A DNA stretch of 64,000 nucleotides from Prosthecobacter gellanilyticus. GTDB lineage: Bacteria > Verrucomicrobiota > Verrucomicrobiia > Verrucomicrobiales > Verrucomicrobiaceae. The position numbers and the translations under genes were made by a program. The notes under the pieces are model-generated. The model searched no databases and was not told where the DNA came from. It saw only the letters and a program-made list of their open reading frames with translations. The first letter of the stretch is position 1. Each line of letters begins with the position of its first letter. Of this stretch, positions 53,497 to 62,085 are shown piece by piece. Location: assembly GCF_007992435.1 (NCBI RefSeq), contig NZ_BKAG01000022.1, positions 1 to 64,000 of the forward strand, given 5' to 3'.

Positions 53497-53831
53497 CTAA
53501 GGCAGGGCCCCTTCAAGAGCTTCCTGATCAGCGTTGCCGCGGCCGAGGACGGTGCCTTGCATCTGGCCGAGGACCCTGCTGGTGGTCTCCGCCTCGGTGG
53601 CCACACACTCTTCCACACCGGCGGTATCGGCTTTGTGCCTGGCGCGGACGGACTGGATGTCCGACCACCAGCTGGTGAGCCAGTGGCTGGTGCGGAGGCT
53701 GGCTCCAATCTCCTCTGGATACTCCATTCTCTCGAGATCCACCGGGGGCTGCTGGAAGGTGGCCCCGTGCAGGAGGTGAGGACGGCAGCGACCAGGGCCG
53801 CGAGGGAGTAGAGGCGGTTGCGTATGCTCAT
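53497..53831 (-). pseudogene. Frameshifted lipoprotein gene
   Basis: From the ATG at 53831, MSIRNRLYSLAALVAAVLTS with a Cys next (lipobox LTSC) is a clean lipoprotein signal. Immediately after CTG the sensible frame shifts by one: ATFQQPPVDLERMEYPEEIG, then SLRTSHWLTSWWSDIQSVRA, and VLGQMQGTVLGRGNADQEAL to a stop at 53497. The switch lies at a GGGG run. One base change in length would restore a protein of about 110 residues. Family unknown. Confidence 0.55.
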
Positions 53832-53926
53832 GGCAACCGTGGTCAGGTGTCAATGGCACTTGCCTTCAGCGAATCGGTAAGACAGGTTTCGTCCATGCCG
53901 CCACCTTCTACCCAGTTCGAATAACC

Positions 53927-54433
53927 ATGAGCGATTTGTCCAAAAGCCGCCCCCCTCTTTCGACCGGGCTTCCTCCACTCATTCAAGTTTGCTTATATGC
54001 CGGTGCTTTATTGGGCCTTGGCGCTGGGTGTTGGATCTTCCGCGACAAACCCGACCTTGCTCTCGAACCCCTGGTTTGGCTCTCTCCCGCTCCTGGCGCT
54101 TTGATCGGAGGAATTATCGGAATGATCCTTTATTTCAGGGGAACAAAATCAGAACCGGACATCCCGACCACACCATCTGAAACTCAGTCAACGCCCTGTC
54201 CCGACTGCAAAGGACGGGGACAATTGTTCACTACAAACGAGACCTCACGTGGAAGCCTAATTTGTCCTCGCTGTAATGGTAGTGGAAAAACCGCAGCAAC
54301 CTCCTCGGATAAGACAACGACCCAGCCACAACCCTTTTATTCAGAATTCAGGAAGATTTTCCCAGAAGGTCCGGAAGGAGACAAACTTTATGAAAGCTTT
54401 CGAGGGAAGAATCCAAACGACAACAATGCCTAA
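53927..54433 (+). CDS. Membrane protein with a CxxCxGxG zinc-finger pair
   Basis: 168 residues. Two membrane segments (about 18-40 and 48-68) precede CPDCKGRGQL and CPRCNGSGK (residues about 90-122), half of a DnaJ-type zinc finger. There is no J domain. The C-terminal part FYSEFRKIFPEGPEGDKLYE is helical. The zinc motif probably stabilises a small cytoplasmic domain. Function unknown. Confidence 0.6.
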   Translation: MSDLSKSRPPLSTGLPPLIQVCLYAGALLGLGAGCWIFRDKPDLALEPLVWLSPAPGALIGGIIGMILYFRGTKSEPDIPTTPSETQSTPCPDCKGRGQLFTTNETSRGSLICPRCNGSGKTAATSSDKTTTQPQPFYSEFRKIFPEGPEGDKLYESFRGKNPNDNNA

Positions 54434-54606
54434 CCATGCGCTGTAGCGGACTGCTTTTGGCGGCTGTAGTCTTCCGCCAAGTTCACGCTTGCCTCGCCCA
54501 TTGCAGTCGCTGAGCTTGCGCCGTTAGGGCTTGAGCGCGGCCGTCATGAGGAGAATGTTGATATTTATAGGTCCCTTGGTGGCACCTTCGGCAGCCTGTC
54601 AAATCA
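54434..54606. other. Non-coding stretch with gene remnant
   Basis: On the minus strand, TTTGACAG then AGGTGCC-ACCAAG-GGACCT is followed by ATAAATATCAACATTCTCC, reading as an exported-protein start whose ATG has become ATA and which soon meets a stop. This resembles the element before the ATG at 51951. Confidence 0.35.
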
Positions 54607-54900
54607 CTAGCTCGCAACAAGCGTTTGCCCTTCAAGAATCTGTTTTACAGATGAAGAGATAGGATCAGTCAAATGGAGGATGCTGGTCTGATTAGCGAGT
54701 GTGAGGCTCAGTATCTTCTTCTTGGGCTCCCACTTGGCTTGCACGATGTGGTCAATGTTGATGAAAACGGAATGTCCGGATTGATCGAATTGAATGAACT
54801 TCATAGGGTGGCCGCACATCGTGTTTAGCTCTCGTGTCTTGTCAAGAATCTGGTAAAGTCCCGTATGTCGATTGGTCTTGAGCGCCCCAAGTTTCGTCAT
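54607..54900 (-). CDS. Small protein, unknown
   Basis: 97 residues from the ATG at 54900. A shorter start at 54804 gives 65 residues and keeps the best-looking part: MKFIQFDQSGHSVFINIDHI, then WEPKKKILSLTLANQTSILH, an alternating beta pattern like small LytTR- or Hfq-sized domains. I do not recognise a family. The long version would overlap the gene starting opposite at 54956 only in promoter space. Confidence 0.5.
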   Translation of the reverse strand: MTKLGALKTNRHTGLYQILDKTRELNTMCGHPMKFIQFDQSGHSVFINIDHIVQAKWEPKKKILSLTLANQTSILHLTDPISSSVKQILEGQTLVAS

Positions 54901-54955
54901 TGGGATAACTCAAAAAGAGGAATGTTTGGCCGGTGTTGCCTGGAAAAGGGTGACA

Positions 54956-55355
54956 ATGGAGTTGGGCCCGCTCATGGGTATGCCCAAGACTGATGTTGAA
55001 GACGCAAGCGGTCGCATACTTACTGGCTACATCCATGGAGAACATGCTCTCACTCTTTCCCTCAGCCGTGCGTTATTGAGAAGGATAGCCGAACTGGAGG
55101 CCAAGGTTTCTCAGCTTCAGCAGGAGAAATGAGTCCCTCCGGCGTCAGGTGGTATCGACGCCTGCACCCACCTATCGACCTTCAGGAGGAAATTCATTCA
55201 CGCCGTCATCTCCACAGCCATCTTCACCAGGAGCTCGTCACGTCATCAGTTCAATGGGGAAGCGGCACAACTCTGGCTGCCGCTATTTGGTTCTGGACGG
55301 CCGTGCGGAGCAACAGATGGAATCGCATGTAAGGTATGCGCAGGTTGAACCGTGA
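54956..55355 (+). pseudogene. Frameshifted small coiled-coil protein gene
   Basis: From the ATG at 54956 the frame encodes MELGPLMGMPKTDVEDASGR and a heptad helix RRIAELEAKVSQLQQEK, then stops at 55132. If one A is removed from GAGAAATGAG (about 55124-55133), the helix continues as QLQQENESLRRQVVSTPAPT, a Pro/Ser-rich linker, and CRYLVLDGRAEQQMESHVRY to a stop at 55355. The smooth heptad continuation makes a single-base shift likely. That stop overlaps the GTG of the next remnant. Function unknown. Confidence 0.5.
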
Positions 55356-55802
55356 ACAACGCCCACTTCCTCGCATTTAGAGCTGCACAAGCAATTACGC
55401 AGTATGAGCTTGAACATCCTCATCCCGGTCGTCCACGGTTTGAGTTAGGCGACGTAGTATACCTCTTCCCTGGTATTGCGGGTGGCCAAGATTTGGAAGG
55501 AATGTCGGCTTGGCATATGCCTGGCCCTACGGTGACAGAGCGGGCGTCTATTTGGTCTTCGATACGGAACAGGACCTTTTGTATGTGGGAAAGGCTTCAA
55601 TGGGACAGACGATGGGCAGGAGGCTGTATTGCCATTTTGGAGGCGGGGATCTATGCATCTTTAATGTTCTCGGGGGGGGGCAATTCTTCCTCGATATGTC
55701 GTAACGATAGCGGTCCCAGCCGACTCTTCATTTGAAGCGCCTGCATCGGAGGAGTTTCTAATTCGGACCGTGTCGCCCAAGCTGAATATATGTGGCATGT
55801 GA
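55352..55802 (+). pseudogene. GIY-YIG-like nuclease gene with two frameshifts
   Basis: Three frames each hold a consecutive piece. Piece 1 (from GTG 55352): FELGDVVYLFPGIAGGQDLE. Piece 2 (about 55500-55671): WPYGDRAGVYLVFDTEQDLL with YVGKASMGQTMGRRLYCHFG, the GIY-YIG-type core (GVYLVF...LYVGKA...GRRL). Piece 3 (55681-55802): ILPRYVVTIAVPADSSFEAP, EEFLIRTVSPKLN, stop TGA. The second shift is at a run of nine G (55672-55680); ten G would join pieces 2 and 3. The first shift lies near 55500-55516. Confidence 0.6.
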
Positions 55803-56160
55803 AACATGCCATGATCCTCTGAAGGCACTGTTAGTGGCGCTTGGCTTGTTCGCTGCTGGCCATGTCGCTGCAGAGGAGGTTGTATGCGTCGTGACCTGGA
55901 ATCTTGAATGGTACCCAGGAAAAAAGCCAGGTGCGACACAAGCTGAACGTGATGCTCATGTGGCCGAGGTTTCCGCGGTTCTGCCTCAGTTTCGTGCAGA
56001 TGTCATTATTCTTCAGGAAGTCCGGAACGCTAATGCTGCGGAACGTTTGGCTAGACTGCTTCCAGGTTTCTCTGTCCATGTCACCAGCCGTTTCAAGGAC
56101 AGCTTCAACGGTGCAAAAGGAGAACAGCAGATAGCCATTCTTTCCCGATTCCTAGCTGGG
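55792..56160 (+). pseudogene. 5' part of an exported endonuclease/exonuclease/phosphatase (EEP) gene
   Basis: A possible signal peptide (ALLVALGLFAAGHVAA) precedes VVCVVTWNLEWYPGKKPGAT, the EEP opening strand, then FRADVIILQEVRNANAAERL (metal-binding Glu) and GEQQIAILSRFLAG. Homology ends near 56160, about one third to one half through the fold; the frame stops at 56205. The remaining catalytic His/Asp motifs are absent. Start uncertain (GTG at 55792 or a later GTG/TTG). It abuts the cut end of the PHP gene. Confidence 0.65.
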
Positions 56161-56763
56161 TTCCATGTCTACCTGCCCAAGTGGAGACAGATTGACCTCG
56201 GCTGAGCGAAGGACAGTTAGCTTGATACCTTCTTCACCAAGAGTGTCATTCACCCCAGCAATTTCCTTTGCCTGTCTGGCTAGCCGACACTCGTCCAAAC
56301 CGTTCGCAATCTTCAGGTCTTTGGTATGATCTGTGATGCTGATGTAAGTGTAGCCTCGCTTTGCTCCTTGTCTGGCCATGTCGAGGATCGTGCCCGAACC
56401 GTCGCTCCACTGGGTATGCATCTGGAGGTCGCCTCGGACCATTTTGACCCATGTAGGATGTTTAGAAAGCACGTCTGCTGCCTGCGCATGTGTGAGGAAT
56501 TCCGCATGTGGTGTCCCTGACATCTCCAATTTTGGTGGCGTTTTAAGCCAGTCTGCCACCACGCCGGCCAGATAGGGACCGATAGAATCAAGCTGGGTCA
56601 TATCTCCAGGACTCTTGACCAACGTCGAGGCTTCCACCGGCCATCTCAAGGCACTTCTGGCCGCACGTCTGAACGCTCGAGCAAGATGGCCGGTTTCCTC
56701 GTCAGCTCTTTGGCTCAGCAATCTGGAGATGTCTGAGTTTGTTAGCTTCGACGGTCTTCCCAT
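56152..56763 (-). pseudogene. 3'-truncated HhH-PHP (PolX-type PHP) phosphoesterase gene
   Basis: From the ATG at 56763 the product starts MGRPSKLTNSDISRLLSQRA, has a helix-hairpin-helix (MTQLDSIGPYLAGVVADWL) and then the PHP domain: RGDLQMHTQWSDGSGTILDM, YTYISITDHTKDLKIANGLD and LRSAEVNLSPLGQVDMEP. It stops at 56152, just where the domain should go on to its remaining metal ligands. It is therefore cut, head-on against the EEP fragment. Relatives without the polymerase domain are PHP-type metal phosphoesterases linked to DNA repair. Confidence 0.7.
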
Positions 56764-56776
56764 AGCACTGAAGCGC

Positions 56777-56974
56777 CTATTTCTTCCTATCGCCTTTGTC
56801 GCCTTGGCCTTTCCCCGCATCCGTTTTGGAATGCTGCTGTTGATCCTGTGCGAGTGATCGACCGACATCGTCGCTTTCCTTGAACTGGCCCTGATCATCA
56901 CGGCGGACGAAGCGCTTGTCTCCTGGATGTGGCTCAATGAGCTCACGTTTGCTGTCGGATTTGTTAGTGCTCAT
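56777..56974 (-). CDS. Small conserved charged protein
   Basis: 65 residues from the ATG at 56974. KSDSKRELIEPHPGDKRFVR, RDDQGQFKESDDVGRSLAQD, then a Lys/Gly/Asp tail. This matches a widespread family of 60-70-residue hydrophilic proteins that I know only as conserved hypothetical. Its stop lies 13 bp upstream of the PHP gene start, so the two were one operon. Confidence 0.7.
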   Translation of the reverse strand: MSTNKSDSKRELIEPHPGDKRFVRRDDQGQFKESDDVGRSLAQDQQQHSKTDAGKGQGDKGDRKK

Positions 56975-57201
56975 ACTCTTGGAATCGAGTTCCACACGTT
57001 GTTTGGATGGAAAGATCTACCTTTTAGCCTCCCAGACTGGAGCTTTAAGATGGCATCACGCAGGTAGCCGGTGTCTTTCATTCCCGCCTTATGCTGCTGT
57101 ATTTGAGGGAAAAATGACAAAAGCAAACGTGAAATCGCCCCGCAACCGATTGTGAGAGCATCGTGGGGCCGCACCGGCCGTCACGTGCACGAACTGTGAC
57201 C

Positions 57202-59766
57202 ATGAAAGGAGAGGTCCAAAAACTCAAGCCACCAACACCGCTTCAAGGCAGCGGTGGATTCGTTCGTGTGCGTGGTGCGCGCGAACATAATCTAAAAAGC
57301 GTGGATGTTGATGTGCCCCGCGATGCCCTCGTGGTTTTTACGGGCGTCTCAGGGTCTGGCAAATCCTCACTGGCTTTTGGCACACTCTACGCGGAAGCAC
57401 AGCGCCGTTACCTGGAGTCCGTGGCACCCTACGCTCGACGGCTCTTTCACCAAATGAACGCGCCCCAGGTGGATGAGATTGATGGCCTGCCTCCCGCTGT
57501 GGCTTTGCAACAGCAACGAAGTTCACCCACCACCCGCTCTTCAGTTGGCAGCGTGACCACCCTGTCGAATCTGTTGCGCATGCTTTATTCCCGGGCTGGC
57601 GATTACCCTTTCGGTCAACCTCTGCTCTACGCTGAATCCTTTTCACCCAACACGCCGGAAGGTGCATGCCCGAAATGCCACGGTCTTGGTCGTGTATATG
57701 AAGCCACCGAGCAATCGATGGTGCCGGATGATTCGCTGACCATTCGCGAACGTGCCATTGCCGCGTGGCCTCCGGCATGGCACGGCCAGAACCTTCGCGA
57801 CATCATCACCACTCTTGGCTATGACATAGACAAGCCCTGGAGAGACCTGTCCAGAAAGGAGCGAAATTGGCTTCTGTTCACTGAAGAGCAACCCACGGTG
57901 CCGGTATACGCCGGCTGGGATCACGAAACCATCGCCAAAGCGATCAAACGCAAGGAACCGCCCAGTTATATGGGCACCTTCACCGGTGCGAGACGCTACG
58001 TCATGGAGACTTTTGCCAAGACGGAAAGCGCCTCCATGAAAAAGCGTGTCGCTCGCTACATGATCAGCAGTGATTGCCCTGTATGCGACGGCAAGCGACT
58101 GCGCAAAGAATCTCTATCTGTGAAATTCGCCGGCCTGGATATCGCGGAGATCTCAAACGTACCTCTAAAACTTTTGGCGGCCGTGATCCAGCCTTATGCC
58201 GACGGGACAGTGAAAGGATGGAATACTCTGGCTGAATCTCATCCGGAGAAGGCAGTGGTAACCCAACGAATTGCCCAGGATGTCGCGGCGAGGGTGGAAG
58301 TCATGCTGGATCTTGGACTGGGATATCTGGCGCTGAATCGCAGCACACCCACGCTTTCGCCGGGTGAACTGCAACGGCTGCGATTGGCGACTCAGGTACG
58401 ATCCAATTTGTTCGGTGTCGTTTACGTCCTTGATGAGCCTTCCGCCGGTCTGCATCCTGCCGATACCGAGGCGCTGCTGACTGTGCTTCACAAACTCAAG
58501 GCGGCTGGGAACTCTCTGTTTGTTGTCGAACACGAACTCGATGTCATTCGCAATGCCGACTGGATCATTGATGTCGGTCCAGCTGCGGGCGAAAAAGGAG
58601 GAGAGATTGTTTACAGCGGGCCGCTCGCGGGCCTTGAGCATGTGGCCGCTTCCGAAACTAGACGGCATATTTTTCATGTCTCGACTTCGAGCTGCAGAAC
58701 GCCGCATGAGCCTCGGGGGTGGTTGCGACTTGAAGGAGTCACACGCAATAATCTGAATCAACTCAACGCTGAGTTTCCTTTGGGGGTTTTCACGACAGTC
58801 ACCGGTGTTTCCGGTTCAGGCAAATCCAGTCTGGTAAGCCAAGCTTTGGTAGAATTAGTCGCCGAATATCTCGGCCATGAAGTGCCCGTTGATGAAGAGG
58901 AAGGAGAAGCACTGGAACGCACTGCTTCAGCCCCCACGGGCGGCGAGATCGTCAGTGGCATGGAAACTGTGAAGCGCCTGGTAAGAGTGGATCAGAAAGC
59001 TATTGGCCGCACACCACGATCCAACCTCGCTACCTACACCGGTCTGTTTGATCATGTGCGTGGCCTCTTTGCCGAAACTAAAACTGCGAAGGCGCGTGGT
59101 TATGATGCTGGCCGGTTTTCCTTCAATGTGGCCAAAGGTCGTTGTGAGAACTGTAGGGGCGAGGGCTTTGTCTTTGTGGAGTTGCTCTTCCTGCCCAGCG
59201 TTTACACCCCATGCCCCACATGCCACGGGGCCCGATACAACGCCAAGACCCTGGAGATTCAATATCGCGGCAAAAACATTGCCGAAGTACTCGGTCTCAC
59301 CGTAGAGGCTGCATGGCACTTCTTCATGGACGATCCACAGCTTTCACGTTCCCTCGACGTGCTGCGTCAAGTGGGTCTTGGATACTTGCGATTAGGCCAG
59401 CCTGCCACCGAACTTTCCGGCGGTGAAGCACAGCGCATCAAACTCGCCACGGAACTTCAGCGCATTGTACGAGGCACCACTCTCTACATTCTGGATGAGC
59501 CCACCACCGGGTTGCACCCTTCCGATGTCGAAAAGCTCATGACCCAGCTTCAGGGCCTCGTGGAGGCAGGCAACACGGTCATCGTCGTAGAGCACGACAT
59601 GCAGGTCGCAGCCGCCTCGGATTGGGTTATCGACATGGGGCCCGGCGCAGGCGATGAGGGCGGACGCATCGTTTATGCAGGCCGCCCTTCGCAAATTAGG
59701 GAGGCGCAAGATAGCCGGACGAAACCATATCTCATGGAAGCACACAAGCCCATGGCAGTCATCTGA
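57202..59766 (+). CDS. UvrA-like ABC-ATPase (excinuclease subunit A paralogue)
   Basis: 854 residues from the ATG at 57202. Both ABC modules are complete: Walker A FTGVSGSGKSSLAFGTLYAE and TVTGVSGSGKSSLVSQALVE, signatures TLSPGELQRLRLATQ and ELSGGEAQRIKLATELQ, Walker B VYVLDEPSAGLHP and LYILDEPTTGLHP. Zinc-binding pairs CPKCHGLG, CPVCDGK, CENCRGEG and CPTCHGA are present. The length is below canonical UvrA (about 940), pointing to the class II UvrA2 group that often lacks the UvrB-binding part and has been tied to DNA-damage or drug tolerance. It is the only intact gene in a decayed DNA-repair-flavoured stretch. Confidence 0.88.
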   Translation: MKGEVQKLKPPTPLQGSGGFVRVRGAREHNLKSVDVDVPRDALVVFTGVSGSGKSSLAFGTLYAEAQRRYLESVAPYARRLFHQMNAPQVDEIDGLPPAVALQQQRSSPTTRSSVGSVTTLSNLLRMLYSRAGDYPFGQPLLYAESFSPNTPEGACPKCHGLGRVYEATEQSMVPDDSLTIRERAIAAWPPAWHGQNLRDIITTLGYDIDKPWRDLSRKERNWLLFTEEQPTVPVYAGWDHETIAKAIKRKEPPSYMGTFTGARRYVMETFAKTESASMKKRVARYMISSDCPVCDGKRLRKESLSVKFAGLDIAEISNVPLKLLAAVIQPYADGTVKGWNTLAESHPEKAVVTQRIAQDVAARVEVMLDLGLGYLALNRSTPTLSPGELQRLRLATQVRSNLFGVVYVLDEPSAGLHPADTEALLTVLHKLKAAGNSLFVVEHELDVIRNADWIIDVGPAAGEKGGEIVYSGPLAGLEHVAASETRRHIFHVSTSSCRTPHEPRGWLRLEGVTRNNLNQLNAEFPLGVFTTVTGVSGSGKSSLVSQALVELVAEYLGHEVPVDEEEGEALERTASAPTGGEIVSGMETVKRLVRVDQKAIGRTPRSNLATYTGLFDHVRGLFAETKTAKARGYDAGRFSFNVAKGRCENCRGEGFVFVELLFLPSVYTPCPTCHGARYNAKTLEIQYRGKNIAEVLGLTVEAAWHFFMDDPQLSRSLDVLRQVGLGYLRLGQPATELSGGEAQRIKLATELQRIVRGTTLYILDEPTTGLHPSDVEKLMTQLQGLVEAGNTVIVVEHDMQVAAASDWVIDMGPGAGDEGGRIVYAGRPSQIREAQDSRTKPYLMEAHKPMAVI

Positions 59767-59878
59767 AGTATTGAAGAACTCACTCCCACCACCGTTGAAT
59801 CGCTGCGTGCGTGTCGGCACATTTATTGACGTGATATATTGACGGCGTCGGAGTTGTTCAGCAGTATCATGGTTGCGT
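59767..59878. other. Intergenic gap before the DUF72 remnant
   Basis: 112 bp, AT-richer than average (GACGTGATATATTGACGG near 59828). A promoter is possible. No gene seen. Confidence 0.35.
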
Positions 59879-60909
59879 ATGTTCGATGAGCGCACTCATT
59901 CTCGCCTCTGCCAGCCTCTTGCGCAGCTCGCGGTGAACGGGGTCTATGTCGGCACCTCCTCATGGAAGTATCCGGGCTAGTGTGGGCAAGTCGACGAGGC
60001 TGCGAGATACAACACTCGTGGCAAGTTTTCGGAGGCCAAATTCGAGCGTGAGTGCCTGGCTGAATATGCAGACATATTTCCAACTGTCTGTGTCGATGCT
60101 GGCTATTATAAGTTCCCTTCACCCCAGTATGTTGACTCCCTTTGTCAGCAGGTCCCTCAGTCTTTCCGGTTTGGATTTAAGGTCACCGATACAATCACTC
60201 TGAAGAACTACACCAACCTTCCTCGGTTTGGTTCTTTAGCAGGAAAGCCCAATGAGCATTTCCTGAATGCCGAGCTGTTCAAAACAGCTTTTCTGTCATC
60301 CTTCGACAAGCAGCAGGCAAAGGTTGGAGTGTTCATATTCGAGTTCTCCCACTTCTACCCCAAAGACTTCAACCATGGCCGGGAGTTTGTCGAAATGCTC
60401 GATCAGTTCTTTGGCCAACTACCCAGGGGCTACAGCTACGCGGTTGAGATCAGGAACAAGAGCCTCCTACAGCCGGAATACTTCTCCATGCTGGCTTCAC
60501 ATGGCGTGGCTCATTTGTTCAACTCATGGACGAAGATGCCGGAGATGGGAGAACAGATGGCGATGCCTGGATCGTTCACGGCCGACTTTTCCGTGGCTAG
60601 GCTGCTCTTAAGGCCAGGCAGAACGTATGAAGAGGCTGTCAGTTCCTTTTCGCCCTACACCGCCCTCCAGGATCCAAATGCCGGGGTGCGTGAAGCTGCG
60701 AAGCGCCTGATTGAAAAGGTCAAAGGCACAGACAAGCCATCATTCGTTTTCGTGAACATGAACGATCCTTCTTGGCACCACTACCAAACCATTGGCTTCC
60801 CAATGTCGGACCAAAGCTGTCAGCCACCTTGAAATCAGCTGGCCTGACCTTCATACGTGAGGTTGCCGAAACCCCCATCGACATGCTGGCCCTGTTGGTA
60901 GGTGGTTAG
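59879..60909 (+). pseudogene. DUF72 gene with an internal stop and a late frameshift
   Basis: From the ATG at 59879: VNGVYVGTSSWKYPG then TAG (59978-59980), where the family has Trp (PGW). The same frame then reads on unbroken: YNTRGKFSEAKFERECLAEY, FPTVCVDAGYYKFPSPQYVD, FRFGFKVTDTITLKNYTNLP, IFEFSHFYPKDFNHGREFVE, YAVEIRNKSLLQPEYFSMLA and FVFVNMNDPSWHHYQTIGFP. Near 60800 the frame shifts and the tail continues as VGPKLSATLKSAGLTFIREV to TAG at 60907. DUF72 proteins are TIM-barrel relatives of unknown function, often beside DNA-repair genes. Confidence 0.7.
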
Positions 60910-62085
60910 GGCACCCACATATCTCGCGCAGCTCGAGGAAGAATTGGGGATCATTTCAGAGGTTGGATATGAAGAATACTTTTTGACAGTGTGGGCTCTG
61001 CTGCAGGAATGCCGATTGGAGGGCATTGACTGGATTACAAGAGGAAGTGCTGCGGATTCATTGGTCTGCTACTGTCTGGGCATCAGTGGCGTGTGTCCCA
61101 TCCGCTTCGATCTCTACTTTCGGAGATTCTTGAATCGAGAGCGGATGGCGATGAACAAACTCCCTGACATCGACATCGACTTCCCACATGATCGTAAAGA
61201 TGACGTCGTTGACCTGATCTTTAAGAGGTATGGGAATCAGCACGCGGCAATTGTGGGAGGGTTCAACACATTCAGAGGCAGGTCTGCTCTTGCGGATATT
61301 GCCAAGGTGCTAGGAGTGTCAGAGCATCAAATTCGGCGTTACACAGAGACCGTTCCATACACGAGAGCCAAGAATTTGTCTGACGCAGTCAAGCATAGCC
61401 AGGAGTGCCGTGACAATGCGTGGGATGAAGAGCCGTATAAGACGGCATTGGATGCTGCTGAGTTCCTTGATGGCTACCCCAGGTATCCCAAGATGCATCC
61501 ATGCGGGGTCGTGATTTCTCGCGACCTTGTCCACTCGCTGACTCCCACCTTCGTCAGTTCCAAGGGTTATCCAACGACTCATCTCGACATGGATTCGGTG
61601 GAGTCGGTTGGATTGATCAAGATGGACATACTTGCTCAGGGTGGCCTGGCCGTAATGCGTGATGCTGTGAAGGCTTTATCTCTGCGCGGCATTATTGCTG
61701 ATCTTGAAGGATTAGAACCATGGGAGGATCCTTCAGTCTGGGAAATGATCGCCAGCGGTGGCGCCAGAGCTGTTCATCACATTGAGTCGCCGGCGATGAT
61801 CTCGTTGTGTCGAATGACGAATGTTCGAGAGATTGATGGGTTGGTAGCGATCGTGAGTGTGATTCGACCAGGTGCAGCCAATGAATCCAAGAAGCTGAAG
61901 TTCACTCGACGTTATCAAGGGCTCGAGCCAACCTACTATCCGGATCCATCACTCGAAAGCTGTCTGCGAAGCACTTTTGGTTTGGTCGTGTATGAAGAAC
62001 ACATCCTTCAAATTTGTGAAGCCTTTGCTGGAATGCCTCCAGGTCGAGGTGATGTTTTGCGACGAGCTCTAAACAAGCATAAGGA
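60902..62085 (+). pseudogene. Internal fragment of an error-prone DNA polymerase (DnaE2/ImuC-like) gene
   Basis: Directly abutting the DUF72 tail, the frame enters mid-protein at YLAQLEEELGIISEVGYEEY. It continues through ITRGSAADSLVCYCLGISGV, PIRFDLYFRRFLNRERM and PDIDIDFPHDRKDDVVDLIF (catalytic Asp pair), then HPCGVVISRDLVHSLTPT, GLIKMDILAQGGLAVMRDAV and IRPGAANESKKLKFTRRYQG, as in DnaE2. It lacks the N-terminal PHP part (about 330 residues) and everything after RRALNKHKEK (about 62085). The open frame runs on into unrelated sequence, so the 815-codon frame 60902-63349 is a chimera. Confidence 0.75.

Noticed and set aside
53927..54433. DnaJ chaperone
   Set aside because: Only a half zinc finger; there is no J domain or HPD motif.
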